From Ampelocalamus luodianensis (Eukaryota; Streptophyta; Magnoliopsida; Poales; Poaceae), in assembly GCA_036346255.1 (NCBI GenBank), contig CM070633.1, forward strand, positions 25,296,001 to 25,360,000: DNA of 64,000 nucleotides, given 5' to 3'. The notes beneath the pieces were generated by a model. It had not been told where the DNA came from, did not search any database, and worked only from the letters and a program-made list of their open reading frames with translations. Below, piece after piece: positions 22,040 to 33,599 of the stretch (position 1 is the stretch's first letter; each line of letters starts with the position of its first letter). Made by a program: the position numbers and the translations under genes.

Positions 22040-22499
22040 GGGAAGATGGTTATTGATTTGAGATGCCCATTAGCGCCAATCAGGGTGACGCTAACGAGTG
22101 AAGCTATTTCTTTCCTCCACGCAGTAGCCTGCGGGTGATTGGGCCATTGGTGGCTTTTGCCGTTTAATCTTTTGCTTCCGCTGTCAGACTTTGTTAGTGA
22201 CCCTGAGTCACTTGATATTGTAGTACTAAACCGAAAATTGTAAGCTTATGTTTAATTATGTAAATGTATGACTTGTATGTGTATGATGCAATGTTGTTTA
22301 AGGATATATGTGCAATGGTCACTGATCCTGGGAACCATTGTAAGACATATATCTGGGAATCCGGAATATTGGGTTTGTTACTTATTAAATTTATGCTTCT
22401 AGCATGATCTTTAATAAAGGAGCGTACTGTTCCTTAATTAAAAATTATGCTCTGATATAACTTTAATTAAGTACATTTCCAATATTCGGGGTTCTCACA

Positions 22500-23304
22500 G
22501 CGTTAGTATCGAACATATGTTGCCTGTAGGTTAGAAATAGCATGGTCGTTAGCATTAGTGTTTTCTGTGAAATTATTTTTAACTTATCAAAATAATTTCA
22601 GAAGACTTTAAGTTATGAGAATCTTTTATTCCTTACCCATCTTAGCTTCTAATTCTTCCCTTACTATTTATTGGACTTGTGCAAAATATTTTTCATTGCT
22701 TTTCTCTCATTTTCAAAAAGAGAGATATGTTAGTATTCACCCAGAAGAGCAATGGCGAAAAGACGAGAAGACGTTATCGTACTACGATATTAGGATTACA
22801 TTAGGGACTATGAATAGATAATATCCACCATATTTATTTTTCCTATCTTGTAGAAGTTATATTTTGTTGTTTGACCGTTCGCTCTCTTTTGGTTCCCAAG
22901 TAATTGCGCATCGCCTACAGGTAGTATGTATAGCAATTATGCCGGAAAACTATTATTTGTTTTATTGGATCTTATGATGACCTTTGCGTCTTTGCATCTT
23001 ATTTTGGTATTAATTTTGGTGCATTCATATCATTTATGCATATTAAGTTTAGTACTCCTCTTCTTCTGCCAGAAACATCTTTCGCACTCAATTGAGTGTA
23101 TCCTTAGTTTGTCCCCTAACCATCCGTGTGACAATAGGAAGGAGCTTTGTAAAGGTCTTGTGATAAGCCCTTAGTCGCACTCTTGTGTGTCCGGCCCCAA
23201 ATTTGTAATTTGGGATCTACTATGTGAAATTGTACTATTCCCTGGATTAGTAGATAGCACACATAGATACATCACTTATTCATTCACATACATCGTATTC
23301 ACAT
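22500..23304 (+). mobile_element. decayed PBS and internal stub, with an LTR-like patch
   Basis: After the LTR end comes TTAGTATCGAACATATG, a degraded TGGTATCAGAGCCATAT. 22600-22820 has open stretches with no recognised domain. About 23140-23195 resembles the LTR interior of the Tekay-like element (compare GTAAAGGCCTCATGATAA at 38102), so part of the stub may be a separate LTR fragment. No gag or pol is seen. Confidence 0.5.
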
Positions 23305-24045
23305 TGTAACATCCCAAATTTATATTTTGGGAATACATAACAAAAATACATGGGGAAAATTATTTTGATCATCTTACATATGAAAGTCTAACAATAGCTG
23401 ATTTCTGAACTTTTGGTTAAAAACAAATAATGCAATACAAACAAAACATGCACTCAAAGGAAAATTAGATAAAACAAAATGAAAATAGTTGTGAAATTAA
23501 TTTGGGCAAAATTTCTCGGGTATAATCTACAAAACAACTTACGAGTTTTATGAAGAATAAGAAATACAAATACAAAAGAGCAGAAATTTATAAGAATTTT
23601 AGAGAAAATTTCAAAAGATATAAACTTCTAAAAAATTTATACAAGGAACTACATTATGTCAGAAGCCCTCACAAAAAGTTTCATAAAATTTGGACTTAGT
23701 TTGCTTGATATAAAATTTTTGCCAAATCTCAGCCTTTAAATCCAAAAAAACCCCTAACCTAATCCCTTCTCTCCCTCTCGCTAACAGTGGGCCCCACTTG
23801 CAGGTATTGTCTTCCACCTCTTCTCACCTTGCCAGTGTGCGCTCACGGGCACATCACTGCGCGCTCACTTTTTCTCCGCATTGCCCGTGGTTTTGCCACC
23901 TAACTACCCTCGTCACCTCCCTACGCCCATACCATGCCCCAGCCGCAACCCATCCCTGCCCGCTGCTCAGTCAGCGCCTCCGAGAGCATCGCCGCCATTG
24001 CCCATGGGCAAGCTCGCCCTCTCATGATTCCTCTACCCTTTCTGC

Positions 24046-24053
24046 TATAAATT
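24046..24053 (+). promoter_or_regulatory. TATA box of LTR 23305
   Basis: TATAAATT at LTR offset about 740, after a GC-rich U3 and before a C/T-rich leader. Confidence 0.6.
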
Positions 24054-25387
24054 GCCACCCAGAGCTCCCTCTACCTCCCTAAGCCAGTCTTTTCCTTCCT
24101 CCCTCTCTTTTGCCCTAAACAAACATCGGGAGCGTGCTCCGTTTCTGCCACCACGCCGCCATCACCATTGTCAGCACTCCCGTGAAGCTTTCTCCTTGCC
24201 ATTTTCGTCATGTTATGTTCGAGGGCATGAGAACTTTCCCCCTCACTCAATTTCTCCCTTCCTTCGTAGGAACTGTCAAATCGTTGCATCTTCCCCAACT
24301 CTAGTAGACAATGTTGCCTTCATCGCCGCTTCTCCCTCGGTGAACCCCGAGCCAATTCCCTGCAATAGGAGCACCCCTAGGACTTCACCAATCTTCCCCA
24401 AGCCTTGCTGTGCCTCCCCATCCTCCCTGGCAAGCTCCCCACGTGAAGCACCTTGCCGCCGCGTCAGTACCACATCGTCGACCTTCTCCTAGGTTTCATG
24501 GAGCCTCTCTTTGCTTCTAGTGAGCTCCTAGCAACTTCTAGTACATCATGCGCGCACTAGTTTGCTAAGGGTGATGACAGTTTGGTTGTGGGCTTAAAGC
24601 GGTAGCACCCTCGCCGCTGGAACCATTAGGTATGTATGGCAGAAGGGAACCCATTTTGGGCTTTCCTTGGCACCGCTGTGCGCCACCACGCCGGCGACGA
24701 GCGTGGCCGCAAGCACTCTCACACCGCTCTGTGCTGTCCGAAATGGGCATGCACTGTAGCGGCGCTATTAATTAGTGAATCTCGGTTCGACAGTTAGGGC
24801 AAAGTGGTAATTAGTGTTTATTTAATGGCTACTGAGATTCACTGATGTGTGGGCCTGGTAAACAGTTAATACGAGTAATTAAAAACCAATTTAAACTGTA
24901 AGTCGCTGACGCACGGGCCCAAAATCAATAAGTGCACAGTGGACTATGATCCACAGACCATGTGCTGTGCTTGTGGACCATTGGACCATGAGCTGTTCAA
25001 ATAGATCGAGCCAATGACAATGGGTCCCACCTGTAAGAAAATAAATTTCCTTTAGAGAATAAATGAAAAAGAAAAGAAAATCACTTGGACCCACCTGTCA
25101 TACACTAGTACTTTCCTGCAGAAAAATAATTCAAAAGAAAAAGGAAAGGGGCGTGGGTCCCACATATCACAGCGAGATTCTCTCCCCCTTTTCTTTTACC
25201 AGGATTTTTCAAATCGAACCAATTTGAAACTTGAATAACTTTTGCATAAAAACTACAAATTGAATGATTTTTGTCTCTAAATTCATCTAAAATCATGATC
25301 TACCAGAATATACAAAAATATTTGAATTTGGTTACTGCTGAATTTATTTTGTATTATTTAATTCATTTCTGTCTCTGTTTGAATTAG

Positions 25388-25453
25388 ACATTGATTATTC
25401 GACTGATATTTTCGACAACCAACCATCCTCCAACTCAGAATAACCAGAGTAAG
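25388..25453 (+). other. chromovirus-LTR micro-exon candidate (LTR 23305)
   Basis: 66 nt between TTTGAATTAG and TAAG|GCAAGC. Same 2/1 phase (DYSTDIFDNQPSSNSE), with stops near its 3' end. Confidence 0.5.
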
Positions 25454-26086
25454 GCAAGCACCCCCTTTGATCATGTTGATCCTACTATTTTAATTAATGT
25501 ACTTCTTTTTGCAAAATCTATTATGCATGCGTGTATGTTTGATATGAAATTGCTATGTTTGGGATATCGGTAGTTGTAAATCCTATTTGATGCATGAACC
25601 TCCTTGAAATATTGATGCCTTTATCGTTGTAGCCATTAGGTTATGATTCAAGCAATATATAATGTCAATTTGGGAATTTTAAGTGCGAATATCGCACAAA
25701 TGCTAAATAGAGCGGTAGTTTTCCCTAAAAGATACAAAGGGACAATATGATAAAAATGAGTTTGAGAGATTTATGAAAAATGTTCAAAGGGGTGTACCTC
25801 TGTTATTTTTTATAAAAATAAAATGAAAAACCTAGTTTTCAACACAGGCGAGTTATATTATATTCTAAGAAGAGTGAGGAGTGTACCTCACCAGTAGATA
25901 GCGGGAGATTCTTACCCGGGTCAATTAAGGACCAAACATCGGTGCCATCAATCTAACCCTAAGTGTACAACCACATGCGCTAGTATGGGACAGTCTTAGC
26001 TAATTAAGTTATCGAGAACTTGACATGCTTGAGGGGTAGGTAGTAGACGTGCGAGCATGTTTGATTGCCGACATAACAGCGAATGC

Positions 26087-26170
26087 TTCACTAAGACGGG
26101 TGTACCCAGGTGAAGTGAGGATAAATGTATCACTGAGACGGGTGTACTCGGGTGAAGTGAGGATAAACAT
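26087..26170 (+). repeat. 42-bp tandem duplication in LTR 23305
   Basis: Two units of TCACTRAGACGGGTGTAC followed by GGTGAAGTGAGGATAAA, differing at a few bases. Confidence 0.85.
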
Positions 26171-26750
26171 TCGATGGGCTAAGTGCAAGGGCAGGACTAG
26201 ATAATGTAAAGGATTTGACATGAGCTCTAGACTACTTACAGTGGCGATTGCATCGACGGATGCCAAACAAACTAGAGAATTTGTGTATTGTGGGTAAAGT
26301 TGTACCCCTTTGTAGAGTGTAAATCTATTTAAATAGCAATGCTCACGGTCATGAGCGCCTAGTGCGGTCACATCGGGTATAGTCTTGATTTTTCTAAAAA
26401 CTGTTTTATTAGAAAAACATGGGCAATGACTTGTGGGTTTTTATTTGAATTAAACTATAATGTTATGACTGAAAAAAAATGTTACTCACAACAAAGGAGG
26501 GTTGCGAGTTGATGTCATTATTTGACCTTTGCTTGCATTTGAGGGGGGTTGCCAGTTGTCGTTATCATTCATTTAGTTACTTACTTATCATCCTGTATCT
26601 ATTTTACTACTTTTAAACTTCCATTGCAAATTACTACGTATTGATATTGCAAATAAAAATGGCTTTAAGAAAAATAACTTGTAGACTAGAGCCTCATCCT
26701 TTGATAGCCTTGCATTTATATAAACTTTGTGATACACTACAAATCTTGCT

Positions 26751-26791
26751 GAGTACGTATTGTACTCAATCTTGCTTATATTGTTGTTCAG
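26751..26791 (+). promoter_or_regulatory. hairpin and 3' splice-like site (LTR 23305)
   Basis: GAGTACGTATTGTACTC, then TATATTGTTGTTCAG|A. Confidence 0.55.
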
Positions 26792-27488
26792 AGTTTGAAG
26801 ATCAGTCAACGCCAGAAGACTCTTTCTTCGCACCTGGAATCGGAGGGTTCGGGTACTGATCTATCTAGGCCTTGTTTCTTGTCGTTTGCGTGAGGGTTGG
26901 ATGGGCATGTCGCTGGAATTAATTTACTTTCATTACTTCTTCTGCTGCTACTTTTACTCTATTGGTACCTACTTTTATTTGGCTGGTCGGCCGTTGATGT
27001 AATAACTTTACACGCTTAAGTTAAATACCCTATTGCTTTACTTTGTATATGTGAATGTATTGATGTGAATACCAATTGTTGTGAATGTGTGTTGTGAGAA
27101 CCCAGTGTATTTAGCTTGTAATACTTAGTCTTCCCTTGACTCTAGTATCACAAACAAAATATACCGTGCCTCGATGGACATGTGCTTCCCAAAATTGCAG
27201 CACACATACATCTTTACAAAATCATGCATCATTTCCATACAACACATAAGAGCAAGTCTAGCAAAAGACATACATAATATAGAGTTATTACAAAAGAACC
27301 GACCGGCCAAATGACATCAAAGTAATTAACAATAACAGCGGAAGCAAAAATGCCACAAGATGGCTGTAAACAAAAGACGACCGTTTAGGCAACATAACCC
27401 ACAAGGCATCCGACCGGGCCGCTAAGCTAGTCGCACGATCCGTAGCAATTCTCACAGAAGTAGATCCCTTGGGGACCCACTTCCTCCT

Positions 27489-27530
27489 CTGCACACAACA
27501 AGCAATGCAAGTGAGTACAATAATGTACTC
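27489..27530 (-). promoter_or_regulatory. hairpin and 3' splice-like site (minus LTR)
   Basis: In sense GAGTACATTATTGTACTC, then CTTGCATTGCTTGTTGTGTG and CAG|A. Confidence 0.58.
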
Positions 27531-28680
27531 GCAAGACTTATGAGAACAAGCCTGTACATAGCTACATGGAAGCTGCAACAAAGGAATATGGTTATATGGT
27601 TAATTGGACACATAAAGCAATTTTCATTTGCAATAATGTAATAGATTGAAAGCAATTTATCAAATCTATTTTTAATCATTGAAATAACATGAGGTAACCA
27701 TAAATACATAAGTAACAACCTAGAGGTGACTATCCCAATAGCCACCACAAAATAGCACGAATCCCGATTCATTACCACCCATCAAGTCTTAGTTAAAGGT
27801 TGTAATCTAATTCTTGCGGAAATAACCAAGCGTGTCCATAACCTAGGGCGAGGCTATTCGAATAGATTTAACCTGTGGGGTGTACCAATGTACCCACACT
27901 TGGACCGCCTTTAAGCCACAAGATTAGCACACTTCCAAAGGTATGCCGACACGGCTAAGTACTACGAGACGTTTCCAATATTGTGTATCAACTACGAGCC
28001 GCTCGTATGGATAGAAACCCATACGCTTACATTGTAAAGCCGAAAGACAACTACCCAACCGGGGTAAAGCTTTCGGACAACTACAATGTTCCCAACATCT
28101 TCCCTCCTACAACCCCCTACGACTCGGAGCTAGCACACGCCAAAGTACTAAGTCAAGAGAGGTCCCATACCTTCTAATGTGGTTAGCACGCAAAAAGTGC
28201 TTGGATCAATGGCGCAAGTAATTCGGTCCTTGTTGACTCGGACACCATTCCAGTCACACCCAAAAACACACCAACATACCATTGTGCCCAAGTCCAAATC
28301 ATTTTGTTTTCATTTTTAGTTTTCACAATTAGACATAGCACAAAAGCTGAATCATAAAGTCATAATAAGTTTGTATGATCAAGGTTATCGACTAAGTCAA
28401 CAACCGCCCATTTCTACCAGTAACTAAGCATGACTAAGCAACATTAACTCGTAACTACTAAGTGACAAGGGCCCATCAAACGAACCCTAAATCACAGCAA
28501 AGTAATCCTAGGCTCAGTAGTAGAGGATAACCATTTACCTACAGATTACGCATCTAATGGGCCAACTAATCGACAATAGTTTGAAACAAGATAGCAATGC
28601 ATACGTAGAATTTGAAAACAACATATTAGACTTTGAAAATAATAGGAGCAATATGATCAAATGATGCTACATCTGCTTGC

Positions 28681-28740
28681 CTTGCTTGATGTGCCCTTGA
28701 TGCAGAGGATCACTCTCGGGCTCAACAAACTCTTCGGAAC
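28681..28740 (-). other. chromovirus-LTR micro-exon candidate (minus LTR)
   Basis: 60 nt in sense between TTTTGCGTTAG and CAAG|GCAAGCAG. Fully open in 2/1 phase and acidic at its start (SEEFVEPESD). The frame stays open across the predicted junction to a stop at 27427. Confidence 0.6.
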
Positions 28741-29788
28741 CTAACGCAAAATGCAAAAATTCCAATAAGAATGAAGAACACCGAAAGAAACCCAAATTCA
28801 TCCAAATCCCATGAAATTTATACAACAATAAGGGCATGATTTTAAATGAATTTAGCAACAAGAATTATTTCATTTGAACTAAGCATAAAAAAGTTATAGC
28901 CTAAACAATTTCTTTCAGCCTAAAAAATCGAATTAATCTAATTTCGGTTACTGTTCATGGCACAATTTTCCAGAAAGATCTAGAACCTGAAAGTTTTATG
29001 GTAGGTAGAACATGGCATTCTAAGAACAGCAAAACTGGATTTACTTCATTTGGAGTTAAAATGAATTACTTATGATTTTCCTCAGATGTAAAATTAGAGC
29101 ACATCATTTTTCAGAGGCAAAGACATTAACAAAACCTATTCCATATTATAGTATACTAACAGAGGAATTTAAAAAACTTGAGTTTTCCCAATTTGGAGTT
29201 ATACAGAAAAAGTTATGCATTTTACAAGTTTTAATTGAATTTTGGAATATCAATATTTGCTAAACCAAGTTAATACCATTTGAACAATTTTCTAAAGTAC
29301 TGAGCAGTGTCTACTTACATTTTAGATTAATCTTTGGTTAAATAGAAATTTAACAGTTAGAATCGTCTAAAAGGAATTAAAACAATTAGTTATGAAATTT
29401 AAAAGTTTAATACAATTTTAGGTTTACAAATAAAGGTTTGGGAATAACTTATTACTAAACCAAAGAAAAACCACTGAACCGTTGATTTGGAATCAAATAG
29501 CCCAAATGTCGGCCGATCGAGCACACCAGCGCACAAAAGGGCCGCCGTTGGATCTGGTCCAACGGTCCTCAAGAGGTGGGCGTTCGGACTTCTAACGCCC
29601 CCTCAAATGCGGGCGAGGATCTAAAAGGAATGGCTTAGATCAAGATTCCTTCGGAGGGCGAGCGCAATAGAGATCAGGGCCACATATCTCAAAATGAATG
29701 GCAAAATAGGACTTGACTCGCTAGAACACCTAATGTCTTGAGGAGATCTAGGCCGTTAGATTAAGATCGGACGGCCCGAGAGGCGACA

Positions 29789-30320
29789 AGGAGGTCCTAA
29801 GGGCACAAATCTACGAGGGAGTGCAGGGCGGCCAAGATCTACGGAGGAGGTCCTAGGCGGCCTAGACCTGGGTGAGGAGGTCGATGGTGAGATCTCACGG
29901 TGGGAGGTCTTAACGGTCAAGATCTCGCGGAGAGGTCTTCAAAGATAGCATATATGGCGGAAGGTCTTAACGGCTCGGATCTCCACTAGGAGGTCTGAGC
30001 AGTCAAGATCTGCCCGGGGTGGTTTTAAGGGTTAAGACCCGGCGGAAGGGGAGGTCCTGGGGTTTTCTTTACAAAAGACCAAGGGTGGTCTTTTGCAAAG
30101 AGGACCCCAAGGGCGGTCCAGGGTGGTTTTACAAAAACAACCACGGGAGGTCTTTTCGTCTGAGGTGATCCTAACGGCTAACATTAAGCGGGGAGGTCTT
30201 AAGCGGCTAGGATCTAATCCGGGGAGGTCCTAGCACTATGGTTTTCGCGAGATAAAGATCCTATGGTGAAGATCTAACTCGAGGTAGTCCTTAATGGCTA
30301 CGATGAACCCTCGAGGTCTG
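29789..30320 (-). repeat. minisatellite of about 30 bp in U3
   Basis: At least a dozen diverged units on the plus strand around GGAGGTCTTAACGGCTAAGATCT, each ending in a G-rich spacer. Two units have turned into hairpins (CTTTACAAAAGACC facing GGTCTTTTGCAAAG at about 30068; GTGGTT facing AACCAC at about 30122). The array helps explain the extra length of this LTR. Confidence 0.8.
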
Positions 30321-32092
30321 GACTTTGCCAAAACTTACGACAACGATGCAGAACAACTGCACTTTGCTTGGCGGCTCACCGCGGCGACTCAACCATGAAG
30401 GTGCGAGCCAACGGTGCCAAAATGTGCGCAATACTATTGCGAACCAAACAAGGGTACTCTCGACGGTGGAGCTGGCCTAGAACGCCGGCGAGCCAGAGAG
30501 GGGCGGAGGAGTTACTACGGCAAAATAAGAAAACACAAAAAAGTTCCGCTACGATCTAATCTAACATGTTCTAGAGCACTAGGGGCTATGCGAACACACA
30601 TGGGCGGGGAGGTCAGAAGGAGCTCGGAGAGTTCAGCGGTGGAGGCCAGGCGTCGGAGTTGAAGACCACAACGAGGACCGAAGCTCTGCGCAAAGAGAAG
30701 GTACAAGGATGATCCGAAAGCTGCGATGGTCTAGAAGGTCCAAGTAGTTAATTGACCAAGGGCACTCACGAGTTGGGAAGAAGAAGACCGCCTCGGCGAA
30801 ATTCATGAAACTCCAATCCATCTTTGCTCCTCTAAAAGCAACCCAAAATAGGCGAGGACAAGATTTGCGACCCTAGAGGTCCAACGGAAACAAAAAGTTG
30901 GGCAAGAGGAGCCTTTGGAGCCCTATAAGCCCACGATGAGCTTGGAAGGTCGAAATTGGCGAGAAATGAGTGCTCTCGGCGATTGCGCTCTAACACACAA
31001 AGAGAGGGCAAGGGTGACAAGAAATGCTGAAGGGGAACCCTAGGAAGGCTCAGAGGTCCTCAAATAGCCTCAAGGTCAACCGCAGTGTGAAAACGGGCGC
31101 ACGAGGACTTAGGTTTAATGGCGACGGGACAAAAGGGCTTTGCCGCGCGCAAAAACGAGGAGAGGAGCTGGTAAAGGTCAGACCTAATGGTGACAAAGTT
31201 GAAAAAGGAGGGCTCGAGGCGTTCTTGGGCCCACGAGGTGACCAGCTTTGCTCATGCAGCCATGATCACAAGATTTCGTACGGGCGCGCTGAGGAAGAAG
31301 AAGAACAGAAGGGGATCTCAGGGAGGTCGTGAGCACTTAGATTAGAGTCGGACGGTTAGGATTGCTCGAGAGCTCAAGAGGTTTAAAATGGTAGGGGAGG
31401 TCGTGAGCGTTAGATGGAGATCTAACAGCTCAGGTTTGAGGTGGCTCTCGGGAGGTCCGAAAGTCCGTGCAAACGCGGAACGCCCGATGGAGATCCAACG
31501 ACCGAAACGCATGCGCCCAAACACCGAGCCTGAGTGCGGCGCTAGCGGCTTGGTTCAATCGAGTCAAGAGGTCGAACCCGAGTCTGACTCGGGCCCGAGT
31601 CTGACTCAGCCCTAGGTTAGAATTAGACAGAGATCTTTGGGAATTATTTGGCGTGAAAACTAACTCCAAAAATTCTAAAAATTTTACAGGATCTTGCTAA
31701 CTTAGATACTGACCTTGCATAAAATTTTCATAGTCTTTTATGTAGTGCATTTTCCCCAAAAATTGCAAGAAATCTTGTCTAGGCTTTGACTATGATCCAT
31801 TGGTTTAGTGACCTCAAAATATTCAAACAATTTCTAAAATTGTGAAACTTTTCAGAGGGTCACACACCATCCCTAGAACTTAGGAAAAATATTTCAGAGA
31901 ATGATCACAAGATTTGTCAAAGAAAGTTTTATCTGAGCAAGATTTAGGTCAAAAGAGACTTGTGATTTGTATTTCCATAATTCTTTTAGCGAGAAATTTT
32001 GAGCATCCATGGAATACAAGATGTAAGAAAAGTTTTTAATTTCTACACATTTTCTTACATTTTAAACACAAGCCAAAACTTGGGATGTTACA

Positions 32093-32126
32093 ATTCCACC
32101 CCCCTTACAGAATCTCGTCAGAGATT
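32093..32126 (-). promoter_or_regulatory. polypurine tract and adjacent hairpin (minus element)
   Basis: In sense orientation AATCTCTGACGAGATT (from 32126) is followed by CTGTAAGGGGGGTGGAAT and the LTR start. It is the counterpart of the hairpin-PPT units at 8125, 14254, 47551 and 54406. Confidence 0.85.
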
Positions 32127-32349
32127 ACGTTGACTCAGAGAAGAAAGACGGGTAGTCCGCACGAAGACGATCTTCCTGCTCCCAAGTTGCCTCATCCTCG
32201 GAATGATTCGACCACTGAACTTTAAGGAACTTGTTGACACGATTCCTTGTTCTTTGTTCAGATTCTTTCAGAATATGAACACGGTGCTCATGATAGGTCA
32301 AATCTTCTTGCACATCGAGATTTTCCAACGAGTTTCCTCGGTCGAACAC
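32125..32349 (-). pseudogene. integrase-terminal chromodomain fragment
   Basis: An open stretch of 74 codons containing VQEDLTYHEH, then FLKVQWSNHSEDEATWEQED and a terminal DYPSFF. The KVQW...H...EATWE core is the plant chromovirus chromodomain, thought to direct integration to heterochromatin. It sits at the C terminus of pol, right before the PPT, as expected. The ATG is internal to the polyprotein and is not a real start. Separated from integrase by a frameshift near 32420-32480. Confidence 0.9.
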
Positions 32350-32352
32350 GGA

Positions 32353-33430
32353 GACACTTCTTCAAACAGGACACATGGAACACATCATGTACCCCCTCAA
32401 GTGTAGCTGGCAACTCCAACCTGTATGCCACAGCTCCCACTTTCTCGATGATGTGATAAGGCCCAACATATCGAGGAGCTAACGCCCTTGATGCGAAAGC
32501 GATGGCCCTTGGAGAGACACCTTGAGATAAACAAAGTCATTGGGCTCAAAGCTCAACTCACGGTGACATCGATTTGCATAGCTCTTTTGCTTGGACTGGG
32601 CCGTGTGCAAACGATCGCGAATCAGCTGAACTTGACTTTCGACCTCGTTGATTGAATCCGAGCTGAAGAACTGCCTCTCACCAGTCTCTGACCAGTTCAA
32701 TGGGGTTCTGCACTTTCTCCCATACAAGGCCTCAAAAGGTGCCATGCTGAGACTGGCTTGGAAACTGTTGTTGTAGGAGAATTCGGCAAACAGCAGGCAT
32801 TTCTCCCACTTCTTCCTATAGGAAAGAACACAAGCACAGAGCATATCTTCCAAGACTTGGTTGACTCTCTCCGTCTGACCATCAGTTTGGGGATGGTAAG
32901 CCATGCCGAAAAGAAGGCGGGTCCCCATAGCTGTTCCAGAACTGGGAGGTGAAAATAGAGCCACGGTCTGAAACGATCGTCTGAGGTACACCATGCAAAC
33001 TCACAATCCGGGAGACATAGAGCTCAGCCAAGTGACCAGTACGAATCTTAGTTTTGACCAGAAGAAAGTGTGCCACTTTAGTCAACCGATCAATGATAAC
33101 CCAAATGGCATCATTCCCTTTTGACGAGCGGGGCAGACCGGTGACAAAATCCATGCCGACGAAATCCCACTTCCATTCAGGCACTGGCAAAGGCCGAAGA
33201 AGGCCTGCTGGACGCTGATGCTCGGCCTTAACATGACAACACACGTCGGACTCGGCAACGAACTTGGCAATCTCGCGCTTCATTCGGGTCCACCAGAATC
33301 TCTAACGAAGGTCTTGATACATTTTTGTGGCCCCGGGATGGATGGACACGGGGGAATCATGGGCTTCGGAGAGAATCAAATCTTGCAATTCCATGACCTT
33401 TGGAACCACAAAGCATTTGTCAAAACCACA
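32353..33430 (-). pseudogene. integrase, decayed (HHCC zinc and DDE core)
   Basis: The upstream part (about 33430-33215) carries the His-His side of the zinc-binding domain (EAHDSP, then IHPG) and, after a stop near 33304, the Cys-Cys side. The core has MDFVTGLPRS (first Asp), VSDRGSIF (second Asp), then after a frameshift near 32940 HPQTDGQTERVNQ (catalytic Glu) and FEALYGRKCRTP. The C-terminal GPFY-like part runs to about 32353. At least three frame breaks make it inactive. Family assignment is firm; lineage (Del/Tekay-type chromovirus) is inferred from residues and the chromodomain. Confidence 0.9.
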
Positions 33431-33599
33431 CAACACCATGCTCATCCTCAGAAGCGCTTGGCTGTCCGTTCTTGATGTTACGCTTGATTTAACTCACACC
33501 AATATCCGATTGCTGCGCAGCCTTGATTTGATCCACCAAGGTTGGTTGTACAACTAAGGTAGCAAGAGAACCATGCTCAATTAAACCCAAATTGAGCCA

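Larger units (their letters stand above)
18147..22499 (+). repeat. 4.35-kb chromovirus-type LTR
   Basis: Starts TGTAACAGCCCC and ends GGGTTCTCACA, followed by a decayed PBS (TTAGTATCGAAC). The U3 part (about 18640-19500) has repeated CCGTTGGAT/GATCCAAC pairs. Then come a TATA-like TATATATA (19705), a candidate micro-exon (20611-20685), the CTATTCGAATAG block (21627-21694), a GAGTAC hairpin (21998-22014) and acceptor TTGCAG|G (22038-22039). No partner LTR is in the window, so the boundaries rest on termini and layout. Confidence 0.72.
23305..27092 (+). repeat. chromovirus-type LTR, 3' end lost
   Basis: Starts TGTAACATCCC with no PPT before it (left flank CACAT). Contents: TATAAATT at 24046, candidate micro-exon 25388-25453, a 42-bp tandem duplication (26087-26170), a diverged CTATTCGAATAG block (26289-26357), hairpin 26751-26767 and acceptor 26790-26791. 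It stops where the minus-strand LTR begins at 27093, about 300 bp after the hairpin, so only a short terminal piece is missing. Probably the minus element inserted here. Confidence 0.7.
27093..32092 (-). repeat. 5.0-kb 3' LTR of minus-strand chromovirus
   Basis: On the minus strand it starts TGTAACATCCC at 32092, right after a PPT, and ends GGGTTCTCACA at 27093. The first about 300 bp match the plus-strand LTR at 54439. Contents in sense order: U3 with a roughly 30-bp minisatellite and many AACGG cores, a decayed TATA near 30925, candidate micro-exon 28740-28681, CTATTCGAATAG (27853-27864), hairpin 27530-27513 and acceptor GTGCAG (27490-27489). The left flank is TGTGT; no matching right copy is visible because the element's 5' end is lost. 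Confidence 0.85.

Noticed and set aside
24052..24492. 146-codon frame after the TATA box of LTR 23305
   Set aside because: C/T-rich leader with low stop density; no domain and no homologous frame in other LTRs.
33218..33557. Plus-strand frames opposite integrase
   Set aside because: Shadow of the minus-strand pol; the minus strand has the HHCC and DDE motifs.
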